NCBI GenBank assembly: GCA_963764805.1
Contig: CAVXUB010000001.1
Location: forward strand, 1-64,000
Direction: 5' to 3'
DNA length: 64,000 nt
Origin: CAVXUB01 sp963764805
Lineage (GTDB): Bacteria > Actinomycetota > Acidimicrobiia > Acidimicrobiales > Bog-793
Shown here: positions 43,492-50,621 of the stretch, piece by piece
Layout of the letters: each line of letters begins with the position of its first letter
Position numbering within the stretch: position 1 is the stretch's first letter
The notes under the pieces: model-generated
Told to the model about the DNA's origin: nothing
What the model saw: only the letters and a program-made list of their open reading frames with translations
Databases searched by the model: none
Program-made: the position numbers and the translations under genes

Positions 43492-43607
43492 GTGTCATCT
43501 GAACGAGCGCCAGCGCTCAGCGCGATGACACACTTCGCGCCGCTGGCGCGGCTCCAGGTGGCAAAGCGTGTCATCTGAATGAGCGCCAGCGCTCCGCGCG
43601 ATGACAC
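43492..43607. repeat. two REP-like hairpin repeats, 76 bp apart
   Basis: Each 40-bp unit (43492-43531 and 43568-43607) is a near-perfect palindrome: GTGTCATC pairs with GATGACAC and an inner GAGCGC with GCGCTC around CA. The two copies differ at only a few bases. They sit between the end of the acyl-CoA dehydrogenase gene and the start of the PCD gene. They could act as transcription terminators, mRNA-stabilising elements or REP-type mobile repeats. Confidence 0.8.
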
Positions 43608-43625
43608 ACTTCATGCCTGCACCCC

Positions 43626-44924
43626 TCAGATACCGCCGCTGGCCTCGTCCAGCAACGCAGCGAACCTCGCCCGCGCGGCCTCTCGCCTCGTCGGCACGTG
43701 CTCCGAGGGCACCTCGTGCGGCGTGTAGCCCTTCAGGATCTGGCGGGCGACGGTCACCCGGTGGACCTCGTCCGGCCCGTCGTAGATGCGGGCGGCCCTC
43801 GCCGCCCTGTACATGTGCTCGAGCGGCAGATCGGTCGAGAAGCCGAGCGAGCCGTGCACCTGGATCGCACGGTCGATGACGTCGTAGAGGACCTTGGCGC
43901 CGAAGAACTTGATGGCGGAGATGTCGACCCGAGCGGCCGAGGCGCCCTCCCGGTCCATCCGCCAAGCGGCATGGAGGGTCATCAGGCGGGCAGCGGTCAT
44001 CTCGGCGTACGAGTCGGCGATCCAGTTCTGCACCGTCTGCTTCTCGGCCAGATAGGACCCGTGCGTGAAGCGCGAGACCGCCCTCTCGCAGAGCATGTCG
44101 AACGCCCGCCGGGACTGCCCGAGCCAGCGCATGCAGTGGTGGATCCTGCCCGGGCCCAACCTCTGCTGCGCCAGCACGAAGCCATCCCCTTCCAGGCCCA
44201 CGAGGTTCTCGACCGGCACGCGCACGTCCCGGTACACGACCTCGGAGTGGGCCCCGAACTTGGCGAAATGCTCGACCGGGTCCTCCATCGTCGGGATGTC
44301 GCGAACGATCTCGACGCCTTGCGTGCCGGTGGGGACGATGATCATCGAGCTTCCCCGGTAGGGGTGGGCGTCGGGGTTCGTCACGGCCATGACGAGCAGG
44401 AAATCGGCCACCGATCCGTTAGAGGTGAACCACTTGTGGCCGTTGATCACGTACTCGTCCCCGTCCCGCACGGCGGAGGTCGTCAAGAGCGTCGGGTCGG
44501 CGCCGGCCCCCGGCTCGGTCATCGAGAAGGCGCTGCGCAGCTTGCCCTCGAGCAGGGGCTCGAGCCACTCGGCCCGCTGGTCCTGGCGACCGCTCGCGGC
44601 GATGCCGATCGCCAGCAACTCGGCGTTGCCCGAGTCGGGCGCGTTGTTGCCGAATACCACGGGCCCATAGGGGGTCTGGCCGAGGATCTCGTGCATCAGC
44701 CCGAGCTTCACCTGCCCGAAACCCCCGCCCCCCAGTTCAGGGGGAAGATGCGCCGCCCACAGCCCCTGTGCCTTCACCTGCTCCTGCAGCGGCCGGATCA
44801 CCCGCAACAGCGTCTCGTGCTCGAGCGCCAGCGTCTCCAGCGGGTAGATCTCCTCCCGCACGAAGTCCCGCATCCAGGCCAGCTTTTCCTCGAACTCCGG
44901 TTCGGTCGAGAAGTCCCAGGCCAT
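43626..44924 (-). CDS. acyl-CoA dehydrogenase
   Basis: 432 residues from ATG 44924, with GGAGGGG upstream. Motifs: LRSAFSMTEPGAGADPTLL (FAD and substrate binding), NGHKWFTSNG, GPGRIHHCMRWLG and a C-terminal VHGSLGFSTDLPLEHMYRAAR, DEVHRV. Known: FAD-dependent alpha,beta-dehydrogenation of acyl-CoA; ACAD9/11-like length. Substrate chain length cannot be read from the sequence. It faces the riboflavin synthase gene head to head with about 60 nt between ATGs. Confidence 0.93.
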   Translation of the reverse strand: MAWDFSTEPEFEEKLAWMRDFVREEIYPLETLALEHETLLRVIRPLQEQVKAQGLWAAHLPPELGGGGFGQVKLGLMHEILGQTPYGPVVFGNNAPDSGNAELLAIGIAASGRQDQRAEWLEPLLEGKLRSAFSMTEPGAGADPTLLTTSAVRDGDEYVINGHKWFTSNGSVADFLLVMAVTNPDAHPYRGSSMIIVPTGTQGVEIVRDIPTMEDPVEHFAKFGAHSEVVYRDVRVPVENLVGLEGDGFVLAQQRLGPGRIHHCMRWLGQSRRAFDMLCERAVSRFTHGSYLAEKQTVQNWIADSYAEMTAARLMTLHAAWRMDREGASAARVDISAIKFFGAKVLYDVIDRAIQVHGSLGFSTDLPLEHMYRAARAARIYDGPDEVHRVTVARQILKGYTPHEVPSEHVPTRREAARARFAALLDEASGGI

Positions 44925-44984
44925 GCTTCCCCTCCATCTCGTGCCCGACGGGCCGGGCCGAGCGCAACACTAGGCTCCGCCCGT

Positions 44985-45467
44985 ATGGACCTCATCGGAG
45001 TCGTGGACACGATGTTCGCCCGCGTCGACATGGGTGCGGTGGCCGTGGAGGAGTTGGAGTCGTGCCCGGGCTACGGGGAGCGTTTCGGGATCGTGAGGCG
45101 GACGGTGCCCGGCTTCAAGGACCTCGCCGTCGAGTGCAAGCGGCTGGTGGAGCAGGAAGGCTGCAAGATCCTGGTGGCGCTCGGGATGCCCGGCAAGGCC
45201 GCCATCGACCAGGTCTGCGCGCACGAAGCCTCGCAGGGGATCATGATGGCGCAGCTGTTGACCTCGACTCACATCCTCGAGGTGTTCGTCCACGAGAACG
45301 AGGAGTCAGAGCCCGAGCGGCTCGTCTCCGTCTGCGAGGACCGCGCCCGCAAACACGCACGCAACGCGTACTGGATGCTCTACGAGCCCGAGCAGCTGAC
45401 CCGGCGGGCGGGCCAAGGGGTACGGCAGGGCTACGCCGACGCCGGCCCGGTGCTCTCGCCTCGCTAG
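44985..45467 (+). CDS. ribC: archaeal-type riboflavin synthase
   Basis: 160 residues beginning LIGVVDTMFARVDMG and containing TVPGFKDLAVECKRLVEQEG, LGMPGKAAIDQVCAHEASQG, LTSTHILEVFVHENE and LTRRAGQGVRQGY. These are the consecutive blocks of the pentameric archaeal riboflavin synthase (COG1731), related to lumazine synthase and not to the bacterial trimeric RibE. Known reaction: dismutation of two 6,7-dimethyl-8-ribityllumazine molecules to riboflavin. No other rib gene is nearby. Its TAG stop overlaps that of the convergent exonuclease gene (shared CTAG). Confidence 0.9.
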   Translation: MDLIGVVDTMFARVDMGAVAVEELESCPGYGERFGIVRRTVPGFKDLAVECKRLVEQEGCKILVALGMPGKAAIDQVCAHEASQGIMMAQLLTSTHILEVFVHENEESEPERLVSVCEDRARKHARNAYWMLYEPEQLTRRAGQGVRQGYADAGPVLSPR

Positions 45468-46270
45468 CCGAGGTCGTCGAAGTCGACGAGAACCGGAGCG
45501 TGGTCCGACGGCTGTAGGGCGTTCTTGGCGCCCTGGCCCTTGCGGGCATTGCGGTCGATCAACGCGTAGCGCACGCGACTGGCGATCGGCGCCGACACCA
45601 GCACTAGGTCGATCCTCATACCCAGCCCCTTGTGGAAGTTGCCTGCCCGATAATCCCACCAGCTGAAGAGCTTGCCGGTATCGGGATAGACGAGGCGGAA
45701 GGCGTCCTCGAGGCCGAACCCTTTCACGTCCTCGAGCGCTCCTCGCTCCGCCGGGCTGACATGGGTTTGGCCTTCGAAGGTCTTGACGTCATAGACGTCG
45801 AGGTCGTTCGGTGCCACGTTGAAGTCCCCGCAGACGGCGATCGGGTCGCCGGCGGTGCAGGTCTGGTCGAGATGGGCGCGCAGCCGCTTCAGCCACGACA
45901 GCTTGAACTCGTAGTGCTCGCTCCCGACCACGCGACCGTTCGGCACGTAGACGCTCGACACCCGGACGCCGCCGCAGGTGGCCGACACCAACCGGGTCTC
46001 CTCCCCCTCCTGGTGCGGAACACCGTCGGAGAGACCGTAGATCGGGTCCTTCAAGCCCACCCGGGAGAGGATCGCGACGCCGTTCCAGCGCCCGTCGCCG
46101 TGGTGGACCGACTCGTATCCGAGCGATCCGTAGAGCATTGCGGGGAAGGCAGTGTCGGCGAGCTTGGTCTCCTGCATGCACAAGACGTCAGGCTCGAACA
46201 CCTTCAACCACTCGGCCACCAGATCCTGCCTGGCCTTCAGGGAGTTGACGTTCCAGGTCGCGATTCGCAT
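45464..46270 (-). CDS. xthA: exodeoxyribonuclease III
   Basis: 268 residues from ATG 46270 (a TTG one codon earlier is less likely). Motifs of the AP-endonuclease/DNase I-like fold are complete: IATWNVNSLKAR, LCMQETKL (metal Glu), SSVYVPNG, CGDFNVAP (Asp/Asn), GMRIDLVLVS and PSDHAPVLV (Asp-His). Known: 3'-5' exonuclease and AP endonuclease in base excision repair. It converges with the riboflavin synthase gene, and the two stops share CTAG. Confidence 0.95.
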   Translation of the reverse strand: MRIATWNVNSLKARQDLVAEWLKVFEPDVLCMQETKLADTAFPAMLYGSLGYESVHHGDGRWNGVAILSRVGLKDPIYGLSDGVPHQEGEETRLVSATCGGVRVSSVYVPNGRVVGSEHYEFKLSWLKRLRAHLDQTCTAGDPIAVCGDFNVAPNDLDVYDVKTFEGQTHVSPAERGALEDVKGFGLEDAFRLVYPDTGKLFSWWDYRAGNFHKGLGMRIDLVLVSAPIASRVRYALIDRNARKGQGAKNALQPSDHAPVLVDFDDLG

Positions 46271-46335
46271 CAACAGCAGTCTTGCCGATCGCTGCGCGCC
46301 GACGGGCCGGGACCGGTCGTAAGGGGCAGACTGGC

Positions 46336-46947
46336 GTGGTGGCGACCACGGTGGGACCCTTCCGGGACAGGTGGCCGGCGTTCTTCAGCAACGTCGTGGG
46401 CGTGCTGTTCCTTGGCTCCAGCGTCTGGTTCGCCGTAGGCACGATCCTGCAAAGGTACTCGGTCGGGAGGGGGACGGCGTTCGCGGTGGCGGACCTCGCC
46501 GTCGCCGTGGCGGACATCATCTGGGCGCGGCGGATGGCCCGCTACGCGGCGATCACGGGAGACACGCTGGTGTGCTCGGCCAATCGTCACGTGCAGGTGC
46601 GCATCCCGGTGAAGGATGTCTCAGGCTTGGGCCTCGGCTACCTGCAGGGGGCGCACGTCGGGGTCTGGCAGCTGGCGATCTGGCGCGCCAGCACCGGTGA
46701 CCAGGTCTTCCTGTTCCCGGTCATCAGTGCCTTCAGGCCCCCCACCCACGACAAGCCGATCACGAGCTCATGGGCGGCCCGCGTCGCTTGCAGGCTCTAC
46801 GAAGCGATATTGGAGAGGCAGGGCCCATCGGGACCGCTCAACGTCGAGCGCGCAGAGTGTGAGCCCCGCCCGACGATGACCAACCAGGCCGCACTGACGA
46901 GGGTCTGGCTGCCGAGCGAGGACCGGGTGATCGCCGTCGGCCGCTGA
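46336..46947 (+). CDS. hypothetical membrane protein with PH-like domain
   Basis: About 203 residues from GTG 46336, with AAGGGG about 9 nt upstream (a second GTG at 46339 is possible). Two spans near 17-38 and 48-66 are followed by a soluble domain (about 75-150) with alternating beta pattern (HVQVRIPVKDVSGLGLGYLQG), perhaps a PH-like fold. The C-terminal region ends VWLPSEDRVIAVGR. No family assigned. It faces xthA head to head with a short divergent gap. Confidence 0.6.
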   Translation: MVATTVGPFRDRWPAFFSNVVGVLFLGSSVWFAVGTILQRYSVGRGTAFAVADLAVAVADIIWARRMARYAAITGDTLVCSANRHVQVRIPVKDVSGLGLGYLQGAHVGVWQLAIWRASTGDQVFLFPVISAFRPPTHDKPITSSWAARVACRLYEAILERQGPSGPLNVERAECEPRPTMTNQAALTRVWLPSEDRVIAVGR

Positions 46948-46951
46948 CGGG

Positions 46952-47806
46952 TCAATGAGGCGCCAGCACCGGTATCAGCGGCACGAGCGAGGCGAACCAC
47001 CGAGCCTCGACGACCAGGCGAGCGAAGAGCCACGACCGCAACCGGTACGGGTCGAGCCCGGCAAGACCCGCCATGCGGGCGATGAGAGCCAGGGGATCAG
47101 CAAGGAGCCGCTCCTGGCAGTTGAGCAGATGCTGCAGGAGGTCATAAGTGGGATCGCCGACGTAGGGCTTCGGATCGATCATCAGCCACGGCTCGCGCTG
47201 GGCGCTCAACACGTTGCCGGCGTGCAGGTCGGTCGCCAGCAGCACACTGTTGTCGTCTTCTCGGGAGAGTTGCAGCCAGAGATCGATACCGGCCACGGCC
47301 AGACCCCGGTCGAGTCCCGCCGCATCCGGGTCAGCTTCTGCCGCCCACTGCTCGCACATCTCGCTGAGCGGCCTGAAGCCTGGCCCAGCGGGCACCGACC
47401 ACAGGCGCTGCAGGACCGAGGCGACGACCAGGTCCTGCTCCGGCTCTGGCAACACACTGAGGGGCGTTCCCGGCTCGCACTGCTCCAGTAGCAGCGCGGT
47501 CGAGCCCTCGAGCCGCGTGACCGCCAGAGCGCGAACCGCTCCGGCGCCCTCCCATGCCTGCAGCCCCCGACCCTCGTCACGTCCTTCGGGGTGGTCGATC
47601 CCGACCTTCAGCACGACCTTCTCCCCCGAAACCGTGACGGCCGGCGCAACCCAGGCAGTCACTCCCCCCGGCTCGTACGGGTCGCCCAGGGTGAGCGACC
47701 ACCGCTCGGCGGCCTCTCGCACCGTGCCCTCCAACGATGCAAACCATGATCGGCACTCGGGGTTCGAGCTCTGCTTCGCCAGGTTCGCCGGGAGTCGGAA
47801 CCCCAC
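46952..47806 (-). CDS. aminoglycoside/hydroxyurea phosphotransferase family protein
   Basis: 284 residues. Nucleotide loop region VVLKVGIDHPEG; catalytic loop LLATDLHAGNVL; metal-binding REPWLMIDPKPYVGDP. Known: this is the APH(6)/hydroxyurea phosphotransferase family pattern (streptomycin 6-kinase relatives). The first position of the usual H-x-D loop is Ala here; the catalytic Asp is kept. GTG 47806 follows directly after the FabZ stop, so the two are coupled. Inferred: a kinase of a small hydroxylated molecule, not necessarily an antibiotic resistance gene. Confidence 0.85.
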   Translation of the reverse strand: MGFRLPANLAKQSSNPECRSWFASLEGTVREAAERWSLTLGDPYEPGGVTAWVAPAVTVSGEKVVLKVGIDHPEGRDEGRGLQAWEGAGAVRALAVTRLEGSTALLLEQCEPGTPLSVLPEPEQDLVVASVLQRLWSVPAGPGFRPLSEMCEQWAAEADPDAAGLDRGLAVAGIDLWLQLSREDDNSVLLATDLHAGNVLSAQREPWLMIDPKPYVGDPTYDLLQHLLNCQERLLADPLALIARMAGLAGLDPYRLRSWLFARLVVEARWFASLVPLIPVLAPH

Positions 47807-48223
47807 TCAGGCCGGGACGATCACGAAGAGCAGGTCGGCCTCGCAGGCGACCTTGCCGTCGACGCTCGCCTTGCCGTGACCGGTTCCGCCCCTGGCGGAC
47901 AGCCGTCCGAGATCGACCTCCAGATCGAGCGTGTCGCCGGGGCCGACCTGGCGGCGGAAGCGCGCCTTGTCGATCCCCCCGAACAACGGCAGCCGACCCT
48001 TGTGCTGCTCGCCGGCGAGTACTGCCGCTGCACCGAGCTGTGCCAGGGACTCCACCATCAGCACGCCCGGCAGCGTCGGCCGGCCCGGGAAGTGTCCGCC
48101 GAAGAACTCCTCCTCGCCGGTCAGCTGCCATCGCCCGCGGGCCATCTGCCCCGGCTCCAGCTCCGTGATCTCGGTGATGAGAAGGAAGGGCGGCCGGTGT
48201 GGGATCAGCTCGTCTGGACGCAT
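47807..48223 (-). CDS. FabZ-like (3R)-hydroxyacyl-ACP dehydratase
   Basis: 138 residues: LIPHRPPFLLITEITELEPG, then the hot-dog helix FFGGHFPGRPTLPGVLMVESLAQ with the catalytic His and the Glu about 14 residues later. Known: dehydrates beta-hydroxyacyl-ACP in fatty acid synthesis. It is short and lacks any fused partner. Coupled to the following kinase-like gene by an adjacent GTG; no other fab genes are near. Confidence 0.9.
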   Translation of the reverse strand: MRPDELIPHRPPFLLITEITELEPGQMARGRWQLTGEEEFFGGHFPGRPTLPGVLMVESLAQLGAAAVLAGEQHKGRLPLFGGIDKARFRRQVGPGDTLDLEVDLGRLSARGGTGHGKASVDGKVACEADLLFVIVPA

Positions 48224-48242
48224 GGCCGGGACGATAACCGCA

Positions 48243-49895
48243 TCAGGACTTGGTGGTCCGCCGCGTCGCCTTCTTCACGGCCGGTGCGGGAGTCGGTGCC
48301 GGACCGGGTGCCGGCGCGTCCTTGGCGGCAGTGGACCGACGACCCCCCGCCTTCCTTGCGGGCGGCGGCGCCGTGTTCGCCTGCGCAGCCTTCTTCAAGG
48401 GAGGGGCATTCTTGGCCGGTGGTGCCGTCTTCTTCACAGGCGGCGCCGTCTTCCTGGCAGGCGCCTTCTCGGCAGCCTGAGCGGGCGCCTTCGACACCTT
48501 GGCGGGCACCCTGGCGGGCGCCTTCGCCGCCACCTTCGCCACCCTGGCCCCCTTGGCCGGCGTCTTCTCGGCGACCCTGGCTGGCGCCTTTGCCGGCGCC
48601 TTCTCAGCTACCTTGGCCACCTTGGCGGGAGCCCTTCTGGTCGCAGCCGCTGCCGCCACGCTCTTCCTCACCGCCTCCCCCTCAGTGGCCGGCCCAGTAG
48701 GCGGCGCAGCAGCCGGCTCGCCGGACGCCTCAGAAGCCGCCGCTGCCTTCTTGGCGGCCGCACGGGTGCGGCGGCTCGGTCGGGACGCCTGCTCCTCGAG
48801 TGCCACCTGAGGGGCGTTCGTCACGGCAGCCGGCTCCTTCGGCACCTGCTTGACCACCCGGGTGCGCCTCGGCGAGGCAACCTGCCCGGCGGGGATCTCG
48901 TCCGCGGGTGGCGCCACCTTTGCGACCTCCTTGCCCTTCCGGGGCCTCCTGGGTTTGGCCATCGCCACCTCGGCCTCGACGGTTTCCGGCTGTGGCCTTC
49001 CCGACACGACGGCCACCTCGGGCAACGCCAGCTCCACCCCCCGCCGTTGCGGATCGAGCGCCGTCAGCACGAACTCCCTCCGCTCCCCCTTCTTCAGGGT
49101 CTCGCGGGCGCTTCGTGGCGGCGGGTCGCCGAGACCCGACAGCGGCACGTAACACCGCATCTCGCCCACGGCCACGATCGCCCCGTGCGACGTGAAGCTG
49201 TCGACGGTCGCCTCCAGCACATCGCCGAGCGGATGGTCGGCGACGAACGAGATGAAGGTGAGGGGCTCGTTGACGGCAGCGGGGCTCCTGCGCTGCCCCA
49301 AGTGCTCGTCGGGATGGCCGCTCGGGGCCTTCCCCGCCTTGCCCCCGGCCTTGCGGTCCTTGCCGCCCTTGGCGACCTTGTCAGGCTCTACGGCCTCCTT
49401 GGTGGCGGCTGCGATCGCCCGCTCGACCTTGCCCTTTGACTGCTTCGACTCCCGCACGGCCAAGCGGCTCTTCGGCCCGCGCACCGGGATCCTCGGCACG
49501 AAGATCCACCCGACGCCCGGCACCGGTGTCGCCCCCAGCAAGCGGCCCGTGTCGAACAACCAAGGGTGCTCACCGTGGAACTCCTGGAACGAGTCGTTGG
49601 AGAGGACGGCCGCTCCGATCTTCTCGGCTATGCGAAGCAGGAAGGCGTCACCGCGACCGATGGCACCAGCCGGCGGGTAGACGAACTCGCCCCGCAGCGC
49701 CGCCTCCTCGAAACGCTCCCGCTCGCTCGCATCGATCCTGTGCGCAAAGGTTGCGTCGACGACAACGATGACGTCCGTGGAGGGCATCTCCCGCCGCAGC
49801 TCCGCCACCGCGCTCTCGAGGGCGGCAAGGCTCGGGATCGACCGGCCCTCGGTGGCGATGTTCGACCCGTCGACGACGAGGTGGCGCGCGCTCAT
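48243..49895 (-). CDS. NYN/PIN-type RNase with S1-like domain and histone-H1-like tail
   Basis: 550 residues from ATG 49895. N-terminal NYN/PIN fold: HLVVDGSNIATEG (Asp-x-Asn), DVIVVVDATFAH, GRGDAFLLRIAEKIGAAVLSNDSF, with acidic residues of the metal site. The middle (about 215-300) has an S1-like RNA-binding domain (GDVLEATVDSFTSHGAIVAVGEM). The last about 220 residues are Lys/Ala/Pro repeats of the A-P-A-K/K-K-A type, as in histone H1 and mycobacterial HupB tails. Inferred: an RNA-binding ribonuclease that associates with nucleoid or polysomes. Divergent from the HAD gene next door. Confidence 0.8.
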   Translation of the reverse strand: MSARHLVVDGSNIATEGRSIPSLAALESAVAELRREMPSTDVIVVVDATFAHRIDASERERFEEAALRGEFVYPPAGAIGRGDAFLLRIAEKIGAAVLSNDSFQEFHGEHPWLFDTGRLLGATPVPGVGWIFVPRIPVRGPKSRLAVRESKQSKGKVERAIAAATKEAVEPDKVAKGGKDRKAGGKAGKAPSGHPDEHLGQRRSPAAVNEPLTFISFVADHPLGDVLEATVDSFTSHGAIVAVGEMRCYVPLSGLGDPPPRSARETLKKGERREFVLTALDPQRRGVELALPEVAVVSGRPQPETVEAEVAMAKPRRPRKGKEVAKVAPPADEIPAGQVASPRRTRVVKQVPKEPAAVTNAPQVALEEQASRPSRRTRAAAKKAAAASEASGEPAAAPPTGPATEGEAVRKSVAAAAATRRAPAKVAKVAEKAPAKAPARVAEKTPAKGARVAKVAAKAPARVPAKVSKAPAQAAEKAPARKTAPPVKKTAPPAKNAPPLKKAAQANTAPPPARKAGGRRSTAAKDAPAPGPAPTPAPAVKKATRRTTKS

Positions 49896-49955
49896 TGGAA
49901 CATCAGTCAAGCATCTGGCGGGACCGCGGAGCGACCCTGGCTAGGCTCGGCGCCC

Positions 49956-50621
49956 GTGAGCGACGCCGGGATCCGTGCGGTGCTGTTCGACTTCGGCGGT
50001 GTGATCCTGTCGAGCCCGTTCGAGGCGTTCCGGCGTTACGAGCAGGAGAAGGGATTGCCGGCCGACTTCCTGCGGACCGTCAACGCCCGCGATCCGAACG
50101 GCAACGCCTGGGCCCAGCTCGAGCGGGGGGAGGTCGGCGTGGTGGAGTTCTGCCGGCGTTTCGAGGAGGAGGCGCTGCAACTCGGCCACCAGCTAGAGGG
50201 TAGGGACGTGCTGGCGTTGCTGGGGGGCGAGGTGCGGCCCGAGATGGTGACCGCCCTCGCCCGCTGCAGGCAGCACTTCAAGACCGGACTGTTGACCAAC
50301 AACTTCCTCTCGGACCCGACGCTTCTCGGCGAGCGGTTCGGCTCCCGCTCGCAGGAGGTGGAAAGGGTGCTGGCGATGTTCGACGTGGTCGTCGAGTCGT
50401 GGAAGGTCGGCGTCCGCAAGCCCGAGCCGCGCTTCTACGAGATCTCCTGCGAGCTGCTGGCGATCGAGCCGCCCGAGGCGGTATTCCTGGACGATCTCGG
50501 CGTCAACCTGAAGCCCGCCCGCGCCATGGGGATGCACACGATCAAGGTGGAGTCGCCCCGCCAGGCGATCGCCGACCTGGCGGACGTGCTCGGCATCGAG
50601 CTAACCGATCGACCTCGCTAG
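49956..50621 (+). CDS. HAD-family hydrolase (epoxide-hydrolase-like/Had-IA)
   Basis: 221 residues from GTG 49956. Motifs: AVLFDFGGVILSSPFEAF (motif I), GLLTNNF (motif II), KPEPRFYEIS (motif III Lys), VFLDDLGVNLKPARAMGM (motif IV). This resembles subclass IA haloacid-dehalogenase-like phosphatases that often sit in acyl-CoA pathways. Substrate unknown. Its 3' end overlaps the convergent kgd stop by 21 nt. Confidence 0.85.
   Translation: MSDAGIRAVLFDFGGVILSSPFEAFRRYEQEKGLPADFLRTVNARDPNGNAWAQLERGEVGVVEFCRRFEEEALQLGHQLEGRDVLALLGGEVRPEMVTALARCRQHFKTGLLTNNFLSDPTLLGERFGSRSQEVERVLAMFDVVVESWKVGVRKPEPRFYEISCELLAIEPPEAVFLDDLGVNLKPARAMGMHTIKVESPRQAIADLADVLGIELTDRPR

Noticed and set aside
43698..45467. 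589-codon plus-strand frame over the acyl-CoA dehydrogenase
   Set aside because: Only its end from 44985 is real (riboflavin synthase); the rest is antisense to a clear acyl-CoA dehydrogenase.
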